Shown in pieces: positions 18,581-27,359 of a stretch of DNA of 64,000 nt. The position numbers and the translations under genes are program-made. The notes below the pieces were generated by a model. The model did no database searches. It had not been told where the DNA came from and was given only the letters and a program-made list of their open reading frames with translations. The stretch is from an uncultured Stenotrophomonas sp. (GTDB lineage Bacteria > Pseudomonadota > Gammaproteobacteria > Xanthomonadales > Xanthomonadaceae). Position 1 is the stretch's first letter. Each line of letters starts with the position of its first letter. The DNA lies in NCBI RefSeq assembly GCF_913778665.1, contig NZ_CAJYVQ010000008.1:372001-436000 (forward strand), read 5' to 3'.

Positions 18581-19456
18581 ATGTCTGTTTTGATCAACAA
18601 GAACACCAAGGTGATCGTGCAGGGCTTCACCGGCCAGCAGGGCACCTTCCACGCCACTCAGATGATCGAGTACGGCACCCAGGTTGTCGGCGGCGTGACC
18701 CCGGGCAAGGGTGGCACCACCCATATCGACCTGCCGGTCTTCAACACCGTGGCCGACGCCGTGCAGAGCACCGGCGCCAACGCTTCGGTCATCTATGTGC
18801 CGCCGCCGTACGCCGCTGACGCCATCCTGGAAGCCGCCGCTGCCGGCATCAAGGTCATCGTCTGCATCACCGAAGGCATCCCGGTGCTGGACATGCTGCG
18901 CGTCAAGAACGTGCTGACCCGTTCGCATCCGGACACCGTGCTGATCGGGCCGAACTGCCCGGGCGTCATCACCCCGGGTGAGTGCAAGATCGGCATCATG
19001 CCGGGCCACATCCACCAGCCGGGCAAGATCGGCATCGTGTCGCGTTCGGGCACCCTGACCTATGAAGCGGTCAAGCAGACCACTGAAGTCGGCCTGGGCC
19101 AGTCCACCTGCATCGGCATCGGTGGTGACCCGATCAACGGCCTGAACTTCGTCGACTGCCTGAAGCTGTTCAACGAAGACCCGCAGACCGAAGGCATCAT
19201 CATGGTCGGCGAAATCGGCGGTGATGCTGAAGAAGCTGGTGCCGAGTACATCAAGAACCACGTGAAGAAGCCGGTTGTCGGCTTCATCGCCGGTGCGTCG
19301 GCTCCGGCCGGCAAGCGCATGGGCCACGCGGGCGCGATCGCCTCGGGCGGCAAGGGCACTGCGGAAGGCAAGTTCGCCGCCATGGAAGCTGCCGGTGTCG
19401 TCACCGTGCGTTCGCCGGGCGACCTGGGCGCTGCCATCGCCAAGCTGGTGAAATAA
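18581..19456 (+). CDS. sucD: succinyl-CoA synthetase alpha subunit
   Basis: The 291-residue CoA-binding subunit has an N-terminal Rossmann fold ([14 protein letters not shown]), the [11 protein letters not shown] block, and the phospho-histidine site in the [14 protein letters not shown] region (His near residue 247). A clear AAGGAATTCC ribosome site precedes the ATG. It pairs with sucC as an operon that ends at a terminator at 19525-19546. Confidence 0.97.
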   Translation: MSVLINKNTKVIVQGFTGQQGTFHATQMIEYGTQVVGGVTPGKGGTTHIDLPVFNTVADAVQSTGANASVIYVPPPYAADAILEAAAAGIKVIVCITEGIPVLDMLRVKNVLTRSHPDTVLIGPNCPGVITPGECKIGIMPGHIHQPGKIGIVSRSGTLTYEAVKQTTEVGLGQSTCIGIGGDPINGLNFVDCLKLFNEDPQTEGIIMVGEIGGDAEEAGAEYIKNHVKKPVVGFIAGASAPAGKRMGHAGAIASGGKGTAEGKFAAMEAAGVVTVRSPGDLGAAIAKLVK

Positions 19457-19461
19457 GATTG

Positions 19462-19511
19462 TTGCCGGCTTCCGGCCGGCACGATGGGTAGAGTCGACTG
19501 TCAGTCGATTG
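19462..19511. repeat. SMAG-type repeats downstream of sucD
   Basis: Two units are adjacent: TTGCCGGCTTCCGGCCGGCA, then GGGTAGAGTCGACTGTCAGTCGATT with the GTAG lead. Confidence 0.65.
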
Positions 19512-19524
19512 CTTGAAACAGAGA

Positions 19525-19546
19525 AGCCGCCTCCGGGCGGCTTTTC
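19525..19546 (+). terminator. Rho-independent terminator of sucCD
   Basis: AGCCGCC (19525-19531) and GGCGGCT (19536-19542) form a 7-base stem followed by TTTTC. Confidence 0.75.
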
Positions 19547-19572
19547 TGCGTCTGGCAGCATCCCGGTCGACC

Positions 19573-19596
19573 CATCCACGCAGGGCGTGGATCTAC
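19573..19596. repeat. SMAG-type repeat upstream of nadE
   Basis: CATCCACGCAGGGCGTGGATCTAC is a palindrome that, read in reverse, begins GTAGATCCACGC. Confidence 0.7.
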
Positions 19597-19665
19597 TGGG
19601 GATGGCCCGGCGGGCGCACGGTGCGGCGTTACAATGGGCGCATTGCAACCACAGGCTGGACCCCC

Positions 19666-21300
19666 ATGGCTTCGATCCGCATCGCGATGGCGCAGTTCGA
19701 CTTTCCGGTCGGCGATGTCGCCGGCAACACCGAGCGCATCATCGAGATGATCGGCCAGGCGCGCGATGAGTACGGCGCCGAGCTGGTGATGTTCCCCGAG
19801 CTGGCGGTCAGCGGCTACCCACCGGAGGACCTGCTGCTGCGCCCGGGCTTCCTGTACGAGTGCGAGCAGGCGATGGCGCGCATCGCCGCGGCCTGCCGTG
19901 GCATCACCGCCGTGGTCGGCTGGCCGCAGGCCGCTGGCGCAGTGGTCTACAACGCCGCCAGCGTGCTGCGTGATGGCCTGGTGGAACAGACCTACCGCAA
20001 GCGCGAGCTGCCCAACTACGCGGTGTTCGACGAACGCCGCTACTTCGATGTCGACCCCGACGGCGGCAGCTGCGTGTTCGAGGTCAACGGCATTCCGGTC
20101 GGCCTGCTGATCTGCGAAGACCTGTGGTTCGCCGAGCCGCTGGCCGACACCGTGCGTGGCGGTGCACAGCTGGTGGTGGTGCCCAATGCCTCGCCCTACG
20201 AGCGTGGCAAGCATGCCCAGCGCGACGCGGTGCTGGCCGCGCGCACCCGCGAGAGCGGGGCGGCGATTGCCTACCTCAACGTGGTCGGTGGCCAGGATGC
20301 GCTGGTGTTCGACGGTGCCTCGGTGGTTGCCGATGGCGACGGCACCGTGCACCCGGCGGCGGCGGCCTTCGTCGACCAGTGGCTGGTGGTGGATTACGAC
20401 GGCGAAACGCGCCGCTTCCTGCCGCACGTGTGGATGGACGATGGCGACGAGAGCATGGACGCGCTGGCTTGGCGTGCGGTGACCCGCGGCATCCAGGACT
20501 ACTGCCGCAAGAATGGTTTCAAGAAGGTATGGCTGGGCCTGTCCGGCGGTATCGATTCGGCGCTGGTGCTGGCCCTGGCCGTGGACGCGCTCGGTGCGGA
20601 GAACGTCACCGCCGTGCGCCTGCCGTCGCGCTACACCGCCGGCATGTCCAACGACCTGGCGGCCGAGCAATGCCAGGCACTGGGCGTGAAGCTGGAAGCG
20701 GTCTCGATCGAGCCGGCATTCAAGGGCCTGATGGAATCGCTGGCACCGATGTTCGAGGGCACCACGCCGGACGTGACCGAAGAAAACCTGCAGTCGCGCA
20801 GCCGTGGTGTGATCCTGATGGCGCTGGCCAACAAGTTCGGTGGCCTGCTGCTGACCACCGGCAACAAGAGCGAGTACGCGGTGGGCTACGCCACCATCTA
20901 CGGCGACATGTGCGGTGGCTATGCGCCGCTGAAGGACTTGTACAAGACCGAGGTGTTCGGCTTGTCGAAGTGGCGCAACACTGTGGGCGGCGCACCGGTG
21001 ATCCCGCCGGCGGTGATCAGCCGCCCGCCGTCGGCCGAACTGCGCGAGAACCAGCTGGACCAGGACTCCCTGCCGGCGTACGACGTGCTGGACGGCATCC
21101 TGTACCGCTACATCGACCAGGAGCAGTCGCGCGGGGAGATCGTCGCCGCCGGCTACGACCCGGCCGTGGTTGACCGCGTGCTGCGCCTGGTGCGCATCAG
21201 CGAGTGGAAGCGGCACCAGGCCGCGCCGGGGCCCAAGGTCTCGCGTCGCGCGTTCGGCCGCGAGCGTCGTTACCCGATCAGCAACGGCTACAAGGGGTAA
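19666..21300 (+). CDS. nadE: glutamine-dependent NAD(+) synthetase
   Basis: The protein has 544 residues in two parts. The N-terminal nitrilase-type glutaminase (about 1-250) has Glu in FPELAVSGYPPEDLL, Lys in YRKRELPNY and Cys in LLICEDLWF as its triad. The C-terminal synthetase has the SGGIDSA pyrophosphatase P-loop. The enzyme amidates deamido-NAD using ammonia from glutamine and ATP. The ATG at 19666 gives the family start MASIRIAMAQFDFPVG; the open frame upstream runs through SMAG sequence and is not coding. TACAAT at 19631 is a plausible -10 element. Confidence 0.95.
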   Translation: MASIRIAMAQFDFPVGDVAGNTERIIEMIGQARDEYGAELVMFPELAVSGYPPEDLLLRPGFLYECEQAMARIAAACRGITAVVGWPQAAGAVVYNAASVLRDGLVEQTYRKRELPNYAVFDERRYFDVDPDGGSCVFEVNGIPVGLLICEDLWFAEPLADTVRGGAQLVVVPNASPYERGKHAQRDAVLAARTRESGAAIAYLNVVGGQDALVFDGASVVADGDGTVHPAAAAFVDQWLVVDYDGETRRFLPHVWMDDGDESMDALAWRAVTRGIQDYCRKNGFKKVWLGLSGGIDSALVLALAVDALGAENVTAVRLPSRYTAGMSNDLAAEQCQALGVKLEAVSIEPAFKGLMESLAPMFEGTTPDVTEENLQSRSRGVILMALANKFGGLLLTTGNKSEYAVGYATIYGDMCGGYAPLKDLYKTEVFGLSKWRNTVGGAPVIPPAVISRPPSAELRENQLDQDSLPAYDVLDGILYRYIDQEQSRGEIVAAGYDPAVVDRVLRLVRISEWKRHQAAPGPKVSRRAFGRERRYPISNGYKG

Positions 21301-21324
21301 GGGCGGCCCGGCCCCCCTTCCCGG

Positions 21325-21385
21325 GTAGGTGCGGACCTTGGTCCGCACGGTGTTCGACGATCATCCACTCAGGGCGTGGAACTAC
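21325..21385. repeat. pair of SMAG repeats between nadE and lipase gene
   Basis: GTAGGTGCGGACCTTGGTCCGCAC at 21325-21348 and, facing it, CATCCACTCAGGGCGTGGAACTAC at 21362-21385. The TAG of the second unit, read on the minus strand, is the stop codon of the lipase gene. Confidence 0.75.
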
Positions 21386-22572
21386 TGCGCGGCGTCCAGC
21401 AGTTCTTCCAGGCCGGTGGCTTCGGCGGCTTCGTCGAAGCGGGCATCAGCCAGGCGACCACGTACGAACACCAGCCCATCCGCAGCCGCTGCATCCAGCG
21501 TGCCTCGATGATCAACCGGATAGCGACGGAATGCTACCGGCTCGCCTCGCAGGGTCAGGCCGGCGGCATACAGCAGGGTGGTCAGATAGGGCACATCGCG
21601 GTCTTCGCTGCCATGACCCAGCATCAACGGCTGGCTGAAACCGCGGCGCGGTACGCCCAGATAGTCGTAAAGCAGGACCCAGATGCCGGGCACGCTGGTC
21701 AGTGGTGCGCTGAACATCGACCCGGTATCGGCCCCCTCCAATGTGGCCGCCAGTTCGCCCAGGCATTGCTGACGTGCCAGCGCGACCCGCGCGCGGCCTT
21801 CATCGCTGAGGACGCGGTCGATCTGCGGCGCAACCTGCAACAGGCCGTCGAGCAGGTAGGCGTGATACGCGTTGAGCGCGCCGGGATTGGCGACGCGGTT
21901 GTCCGGCTTCATCACCAGGGCAGTCAGCTCCACCGCGGTGGGCGTTCCCGTGGTGAAGCTGCCGCGGTATCGCAACGAAGCCCCACCGTAGGTGGGCGCA
22001 AGGTAGCCTGCAGTGAGCGCGGCGGCGCCGCCCTGCGAATGACCTACCGAGACCCAATGGGGGGACAGGCGGTTGCCGAGTAGCTGGTGGCTGGCCTTGA
22101 CGAGATCGATCGCGTTGCGCGCGGCAGTGCGCACGTGCAGGTAGGCATGGTCGCCTGGACTTCCGAGGCCTTGGTAGTCTGCGGCGACGACGGCGTAGCC
22201 CTGTGCCAGGAACTGATCGAGGAAGCGCCCGTCGCGTTCGGGTTGATAGGGGCCGGAGACCGAGGGCGCGCAGTGATCTGCGATGCCCTGGGTGCCATGC
22301 GCCCAGGAAACGACCGGCCAGCCGCCTGCTGGCGCCGTGCCTGCAGGCAGATAGAGTAGACCGGTGCCCCGCGCCAGCCGACCGTGATGATCGGGCGTAC
22401 GGTAGCTGAGCAGGTATGCCTGGGATGCCTTCGAGGGCACCCAGGCGGCACGATAGGGCGCTGCGCTGAGCAGCTCGCCCGGTTCTGCGGCCTGGACGGC
22501 GATGGGCAGGCCCAGCAGGGCAGCGGTGACGGCGGCCAGCAACGGGCGGGCGCGGGAAACGGATGGGGACAT
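21382..22572 (-). CDS. secreted alpha/beta-hydrolase, secretory lipase (LIP) family
   Basis: The protein has 396 residues with a signal peptide (RPLLAAVTAALLGLPIAVQAA, cleavage near residue 29). The nucleophile elbow is VGHSQGGAA, a catalytic Asp is likely in GHGSEDRDVPY, and a catalytic His in YPVDHRGTLD. The family hydrolyses lipids or other esters outside the cytoplasm; the substrate is not predictable. The start at 22572 gives the signal peptide; 25 more residues in frame upstream look noncoding. Its TAG stop lies in a SMAG repeat, which also separates it from nadE. Confidence 0.85.
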   Translation of the reverse strand: MSPSVSRARPLLAAVTAALLGLPIAVQAAEPGELLSAAPYRAAWVPSKASQAYLLSYRTPDHHGRLARGTGLLYLPAGTAPAGGWPVVSWAHGTQGIADHCAPSVSGPYQPERDGRFLDQFLAQGYAVVAADYQGLGSPGDHAYLHVRTAARNAIDLVKASHQLLGNRLSPHWVSVGHSQGGAAALTAGYLAPTYGGASLRYRGSFTTGTPTAVELTALVMKPDNRVANPGALNAYHAYLLDGLLQVAPQIDRVLSDEGRARVALARQQCLGELAATLEGADTGSMFSAPLTSVPGIWVLLYDYLGVPRRGFSQPLMLGHGSEDRDVPYLTTLLYAAGLTLRGEPVAFRRYPVDHRGTLDAAAADGLVFVRGRLADARFDEAAEATGLEELLDAAQ

Positions 22573-22710
22573 GTGGACTCCAGACAGGCGGAAATGGCCG
22601 TGCGCCGGAGTGTGGAAGGCGTTGCGCGTGCGGTCTGGGAACGGCATCGCAACGGCAGGGAATTCGTAGTATTCCTAGCGCCGATGGCCGGGTCCCTTGG
22701 GCGCGCCTGC

Positions 22711-22733
22711 CATCCACGCACCGTGGATCCACC
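22711..22733. repeat. degenerate SMAG repeat
   Basis: CATCCACGCACCGTGGATCCACC is a palindromic core of the ATCCACGC type between the bamD terminator and the lipase gene. Confidence 0.5.
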
Positions 22734-22740
22734 GGGTAAA

Positions 22741-22768
22741 AAAAAGGCCCCTTGCGGGGCCCTTTTTC
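22741..22768 (-). terminator. Rho-independent terminator, probably bidirectional, at the end of bamD
   Basis: GGCCCC (22746-22751) and GGGGCC (22756-22761) are flanked by A-runs on the left and T-runs on the right. It can stop bamD transcripts on the minus strand, directly at its stop codon. Confidence 0.85.
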
Positions 22769-23656
22769 TTATTTCTTTTCCAGTCGCGCGTTGCGCTGGC
22801 CGGTGCTGGCGGACTTCTCGCCAGCGAACGGGTTCAGCTTGCGGATCATCCACGGGTACTTCGGCCACTTGCCTTCCAGCCACGGGTGATCCGGCTGGTT
22901 CAGCTGAAGGACGCGACGGGCGTCATCGGCCAGGGTCTTGTTGCCCAGGTGGGTGTAGGAATCGGCCAGCACCGCGACGGCATCGTACTGGAAGGCGCTT
23001 TGCGGGTAGTTTTCCAGCAGGTAGTTGGCGCGGCCGGCGGCCGAGACCCAGGCGCCGCGGCGCATGTAGTACAGGGCGTTGTCCAGCTCGTGCTGGGCAA
23101 ACACGTCACGCAGCTCCAGCATGCGCTGGCGTGCATCGGCGGCGTAGCGGCTGTTCGGGTAGCGGTCGACCACGATGTTGAAGTCCGAATACGCCTGGTG
23201 CGGCGTGGACAGATCGCGGCGGCTGGCGTCCAGGGACCATACGCGGCGCAGGAAAACCGTACTGCGGTTGGAGTTGGCCAAGCCGCGCAGGTAGTACAGG
23301 TACGCGATGTTGCGATGGGTCGGGTAAGTACGGATGAAGCGGTCGATGCTGGACACCGCGTCATCGTGCTTGCCGGCCTTGTACTGGGCGTAGGCGGTTT
23401 CGATCATCGCCTGTTCGGTGTACGGGCCATACGGATACTGGGCCACCAGGCGGCGGAAGCTGCTTTCAGCCCCGCTCCAGTTGCCACCCTGCATCAGCTT
23501 GTGGCTCTTCTCGTACAACTGTTCGACCGGCGTCCCTTCATCGGGCCGATCGCCCTTCTTGGCGCCACGGTGGCAGCCGGTGGCGGCGATGACCAGCACC
23601 AGCAGCAGGGCGGTGAGGCGGACGGGCGCGGAGAGCATGGAGGAGCGTCGGATCAT
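22769..23656 (-). CDS. bamD: outer-membrane assembly lipoprotein BamD
   Basis: The protein has 295 residues: a lipoprotein signal ending in IAATGC (lipidated Cys28), then about five TPR-like helical repeats. Family landmarks include EQLYEKSHKLMQGGNW, the QYPYGPYTEQA block, and DRYPNSRYAADARQRM. BamD works with BamA on the periplasmic face of the outer membrane to insert beta-barrel proteins. The start is uncertain: an ATG at 23656 was taken, and an ATG at 23638 would give a shorter n-region. It is divergent from rluD, a common arrangement. Confidence 0.93.
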   Translation of the reverse strand: MIRRSSMLSAPVRLTALLLVLVIAATGCHRGAKKGDRPDEGTPVEQLYEKSHKLMQGGNWSGAESSFRRLVAQYPYGPYTEQAMIETAYAQYKAGKHDDAVSSIDRFIRTYPTHRNIAYLYYLRGLANSNRSTVFLRRVWSLDASRRDLSTPHQAYSDFNIVVDRYPNSRYAADARQRMLELRDVFAQHELDNALYYMRRGAWVSAAGRANYLLENYPQSAFQYDAVAVLADSYTHLGNKTLADDARRVLQLNQPDHPWLEGKWPKYPWMIRKLNPFAGEKSASTGQRNARLEKK

Positions 23657-23769
23657 GAGGTCGAGGCGGGACGCGGCTGGAATACGAAGGGTCGATGATA
23701 GCCTAGTGTCCTGTCCAGCGACTGAAACCGGCCGCCGGGACCCCAAAATTTCAAAGAATGCCCCCTGCC

Positions 23770-24759
23770 ATGTCTGAACAACCCTCTGAATCGGCCCGCC
23801 AGGCCATCGTCCCCGACACTGCTGCCGGCCGCCGTTTCGACGCCGTCGTGGCCGAATTGTTCCCCGAATACTCGCGTTCGCGCCTGACCGAGTGGATCAA
23901 GGCCGGTGAGGTCCTGCTGGATGGCGCCCAGGTGCGCCCGCGCGATCCGTTGCGCGGCGGCGAGGTGGTGACCCTCAACGTGGTGCTGGAAACCCAGACC
24001 GACGCCCAGCCGGAGGACATCCCGCTCGACGTGCTGTTCGAGGATGAGCACCTGCTGGTGATCAACAAGCCGGTCGGCCTGGTGGTGCATCCGGGGGCCG
24101 GCAACCACAGCGGCACCCTGGTCAATGCCCTGCTGTTCCGCGACCCGTCGGTTGCGGTGCTGCCGCGCGCTGGCATCGTGCATCGCCTGGACAAGGACAC
24201 CAGCGGCGTGATGGTGGTGGCCAAGACCCTGGAAGCGCAGACCGCGCTGGTCGAGCAGCTGGCCGCACGCGACGTGCATCGCCAGTACCTGGCGATCGTG
24301 ATGGGTGCGCTGGTGGCCGGTGGCACCGCCGATGCCCCGATCGACCGCCATCCGCGCGACCGCCTGAAGATGGCGGTGCGCGAGGACGGCAAGGAGGCGA
24401 TCACCCACTACCGACTGCGCGAGCGCTTCCGTGCGCACACCGCGCTGGAGTGCCGCCTGGAAACCGGGCGTACCCACCAGATCCGCGTGCACATGGCGCA
24501 CGTGCGCCATCCGATCATCGGTGACCCGCTGTACGGCGGTGCGCTGAAGCTGCCCAAGGGCGCAAGCGACGAGTTGGTGGCCGCGCTGCGCGGCTTCAAG
24601 CGCCAGGCCCTGCATGCCGAGACCCTGGAGTTCACCCACCCGATCACCGGTGAGCCGGTGCGCAATACCGCGCCGGTGCCCGAGGACATGCTGCACCTGA
24701 TGAAGGTGCTGCGCGAAGACAGCGAAGCCTTCGCCGCGCGCGAGCGGGACCGCTGGTGA
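23770..24759 (+). CDS. rluD: 23S rRNA pseudouridine synthase RluD
   Basis: The protein has 329 residues: an N-terminal S4 RNA-binding domain ([23 protein letters not shown]) and a catalytic domain with the RluA-family HRLDKDTSG motif carrying the catalytic Asp. RluD makes pseudouridines in helix 69 of 23S rRNA. The ATG at 23770 ([11 protein letters not shown]) is preferred to one 12 bases upstream because it fits the family N-terminus. Its stop overlaps the start of pgeF by one base (TGATG), so translation is probably coupled. Confidence 0.93.
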   Translation: MSEQPSESARQAIVPDTAAGRRFDAVVAELFPEYSRSRLTEWIKAGEVLLDGAQVRPRDPLRGGEVVTLNVVLETQTDAQPEDIPLDVLFEDEHLLVINKPVGLVVHPGAGNHSGTLVNALLFRDPSVAVLPRAGIVHRLDKDTSGVMVVAKTLEAQTALVEQLAARDVHRQYLAIVMGALVAGGTADAPIDRHPRDRLKMAVREDGKEAITHYRLRERFRAHTALECRLETGRTHQIRVHMAHVRHPIIGDPLYGGALKLPKGASDELVAALRGFKRQALHAETLEFTHPITGEPVRNTAPVPEDMLHLMKVLREDSEAFAARERDRW

Positions 24760-25526
24760 TGACCACCGCGCTGCCGTTGCTGAAGGCCGACTGGCCGGCG
24801 CCTCCGGGCGTCCACGCGCTGACCACGCGCCGGCATGGCGCGGGCATCTCGCCGGCACCGTTCGCGCAGTTCAACCTGGGCAACCGGCACGCGGCCGAGG
24901 GTGACACCCCGGCCAACGTCGAGCACAACCGCCAGCTGCTGCAGCAGGGGCTGGCGTTGCCGTCGGCACCGCACTGGCTGCGCCAAGTGCACAGCAGCAC
25001 CGTGCTGCGCTTCAACGCGCCGCCGGTGCCGGGTGCCGCCGAGCCGGTGGCCGACGCCGCAGTGACCTCGGTGCCCGGCGTGGTGCTGGCGATCCTGACC
25101 GCCGACTGCCTGCCGGTGGTGTTCGCCGCCGCTGATGGCAGTGAGGTGGGCGCGGCCCACGCAGGCTGGCGTGGCCTGGCCGACGGCATGCTGGAGGCCA
25201 CCGTGGCCGCCATGCAGACGCCGCCAGCGCAGTTGCGCGCTTGGCTGGGACCGGCCGCCGGGCCGGCCGACTACGAGATTGGCGAGGAGGTCTATCACGC
25301 GTTCGTCGGCCACGATCCGGCCGCCGAGGTGGCGTTCGCAGCGACCCGCGCAGGTCATTGGAAGGTGGACCTGTTCGCGTTGGCCCGCCAGCGCCTGCAG
25401 GCGGCGGGCATGGACCCGGCGCAGGTATACGGCGGCACGGTGTCGACCATGGCCGATCCGGACCTGTACTCGCACCGGCGCGACCGCCGCACCGGACGCA
25501 TGGCGACGTTGGCCTGGATGCAATGA
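24759..25526 (+). CDS. pgeF: peptidoglycan editing factor PgeF / YfiH-type multicopper-oxidase-like (DUF152) protein
   Basis: The protein has 255 residues. The metal/active-site residues of the YfiH family are visible: His in RQVHSSTV, Cys in TADCLPVVF and His in AAHAGWRGLADG. Members act as purine nucleoside phosphorylases or remove misincorporated L-Ser from peptidoglycan stems, depending on the study. The ATG overlaps the rluD stop; an in-frame GTG lies one codon upstream. The gene also overlaps the following DCC gene by four bases, so the three form one operon. Confidence 0.9.
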   Translation: MTTALPLLKADWPAPPGVHALTTRRHGAGISPAPFAQFNLGNRHAAEGDTPANVEHNRQLLQQGLALPSAPHWLRQVHSSTVLRFNAPPVPGAAEPVADAAVTSVPGVVLAILTADCLPVVFAAADGSEVGAAHAGWRGLADGMLEATVAAMQTPPAQLRAWLGPAAGPADYEIGEEVYHAFVGHDPAAEVAFAATRAGHWKVDLFALARQRLQAAGMDPAQVYGGTVSTMADPDLYSHRRDRRTGRMATLAWMQ

Positions 25527-25942
25527 AGCCGGTTGACGGTCCAAGCCAGACGGCGGTGATCGTCTTCGACGGCGTCTGTGCGTTGTGCAGCCGCTGGGTG
25601 CGCTTCCTGCTGCGCTTCGACCGGCAGGGGCGTTACCGCTTCGCGGCGATGCAGGGCGCGCAGGGCAGTGCGTTGCTGCGCGCCCACGGCCTGGACCCCA
25701 ACGACCCGCTGTCGTTCCTGCTGGTGGATGCGCAGGGCGCGTGGACCGATACCGATGCGATCCTGCGCGTGCTGGCGGGACTGGGCGGTGCCTGGCGCCT
25801 GACCGGCGTGCTGCGGTCAGTGCCGCGCGGCTGGCGGGATGCCGCGTATCGCGTGCTGGCGCGCAACCGCTACCGCTGGTTTGGCAGGCATGATGCGTGC
25901 CACCTGCCGGCGCCGGAACACCTCGCGCGGTTCCTGGATTGA
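25523..25942 (+). CDS. DCC-family thiol-disulfide oxidoreductase (DUF393)
   Basis: The protein has 139 residues with the family signature D-G-V-C-x-L-C near residue 17 (FDGVCALCSRWVRF). This is a CxxC pair in a thioredoxin-like fold. The second half has the expected LLRSVPRGWRDAAYRVLARNRYRWFG region. The ATG overlaps the pgeF stop (ATGA). The redox partner is unknown. It ends just before a SMAG repeat that separates it from the convergent otsA. Confidence 0.88.
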   Translation: MKPVDGPSQTAVIVFDGVCALCSRWVRFLLRFDRQGRYRFAAMQGAQGSALLRAHGLDPNDPLSFLLVDAQGAWTDTDAILRVLAGLGGAWRLTGVLRSVPRGWRDAAYRVLARNRYRWFGRHDACHLPAPEHLARFLD

Positions 25943-25954
25943 TCACCTGTCTTC

Positions 25955-25982
25955 TGTAGCGTCGAGCAAGCTCGACGCTACA
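25955..25982. repeat. SMAG repeat between convergent genes
   Basis: TGTAGCGTCGAG, CAAG, CTCGACGCTACA is a perfect 12-base palindrome bearing GTAG at both ends. It may serve as a bidirectional 3' end. Confidence 0.85.
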
Positions 25983-25994
25983 GGGGCGGCCTCG

Positions 25995-27359
25995 TCAGCC
26001 CTCCAGCACGTCCAGATAGCTGCGCCGCCAGTGGTTGATGTCGTAGGTGCGCAGGTGCTCCATCATTGCGTGCCAGCGTTCCTTGCGCCTGTGCAGCGAC
26101 ATCGTTGCGGCCGTGGCGATGGCGTCGGCCACGCCGTCCAGATCGTGCGGGTTCACCAGCAGCGCCTGCTTCAGTTCGTCGGCGGCGCCGGCCAGCAGCG
26201 ACAGCACCAGCACGCCGGGATCGTCCGGGTCCTGCGAGGCCACGTATTCCTTGGCCACCAGGTTCATGCCATCGCGCAGCGGGGTGACCAGGCCCACCGC
26301 CGCCGCCCGGTAGAAGCCGGTGAGGGTGGCATGGGTGAAGTTCTGGTTGACGTAGCGCAGCGGCGTCCAGTCCGGCTCGGCGTGGCCGCCGTTGATGTGG
26401 CCGGCGATCTGCTCCAGCTGGCTGCGCAGCTGACGGTACTCGGTGACATCACCGCGCGAGACCGGGGCAATCTGCAGGTAGGTCAGCGAACCGCGCTGGT
26501 CCGGGTGGCGCTCCAGGTAGCGCTCGAAGCCGAGGAATCTTTCGGGCAGGCCCTTTGAATAGTCCAGGCGGTCGACGCCGATCGCCAGTTGGCGGTCGCG
26601 CAGGCTGGCGCGCAGGTTCTTCACTGCCGCCTTGGCCGCGGCGGTACCAGCCTGCCGCGCGATCAGCTCGGTGTCGATGCCGATCGGGAAGGCTGCTGCA
26701 CGGAAGCGACGTCCGCCCGGCGCTTCCAGCTCGCCGTTGTCGAGCACGCGACCACCGCCGAACAGGCGCAGGTAGGTCTGGAAGCGATCAGCATCGCGCT
26801 GGGTCTGGAAGCCAACCAGATCGTAGGCATACAGCGCCGAAAACAGCCGCAGGTGATCGGGCATCGCCTGCAGCAGGTCGGCCGAGGGCATCGGGATATG
26901 CAGGAAGAAGCCGATGCGGCAGCCGATGCCACGCTCGCGCAGCAGCGCGCCAAGCGGGATCAGGTGGTAGTCGTGGATCCAGACGATGTCGTCTTCGCGC
27001 AGCAACGGTGCGAGCTTGTCGGCGAACAGCGCGTTGACCTTGTGGTAGGTCTCGCGGGTACCGCGGTCGTAGTCGACCAGGTCGAGGCGGAAGTGCAGCA
27101 GCGGCCACAAGGTGCGGTTGGCGAAGCCATTGTAGTAGCCATCCACCTCGCGCTTGCTCAGGTCCAGGGTGACGAATTCGATGTCGCCGTCCTTCTGCGT
27201 GTGCAGCGTGCCACTGCCATCGCGCACGCTCTTGCCGCTCCAGCCGAACCACATCCCGCCGCGTTCCTTCAGCGCGGCAAGCAGGCCGACCGCCAGGCCG
27301 CCGGCACGGTTTTCGCCGGGCACGGCTACACGGTTTGAAACCACAACCAGACGGCTCAC
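25995..27359 (-). CDS. otsA: trehalose-6-phosphate synthase OtsA
   Basis: The 454-residue GT20 glycosyltransferase condenses UDP-glucose (or a similar donor) with glucose-6-phosphate to trehalose-6-phosphate. Landmarks are [13 protein letters not shown] at the start, [28 protein letters not shown], the donor-site [18 protein letters not shown] and the [12 protein letters not shown] block. It starts at a GTG that overlaps the stop of the GH15 gene (GTGA). It is the last gene of a leftward otsB-GH15-otsA operon whose product OtsB removes the phosphate. Confidence 0.96.
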   Translation of the reverse strand: MSRLVVVSNRVAVPGENRAGGLAVGLLAALKERGGMWFGWSGKSVRDGSGTLHTQKDGDIEFVTLDLSKREVDGYYNGFANRTLWPLLHFRLDLVDYDRGTRETYHKVNALFADKLAPLLREDDIVWIHDYHLIPLGALLRERGIGCRIGFFLHIPMPSADLLQAMPDHLRLFSALYAYDLVGFQTQRDADRFQTYLRLFGGGRVLDNGELEAPGGRRFRAAAFPIGIDTELIARQAGTAAAKAAVKNLRASLRDRQLAIGVDRLDYSKGLPERFLGFERYLERHPDQRGSLTYLQIAPVSRGDVTEYRQLRSQLEQIAGHINGGHAEPDWTPLRYVNQNFTHATLTGFYRAAAVGLVTPLRDGMNLVAKEYVASQDPDDPGVLVLSLLAGAADELKQALLVNPHDLDGVADAIATAATMSLHRRKERWHAMMEHLRTYDINHWRRSYLDVLEG

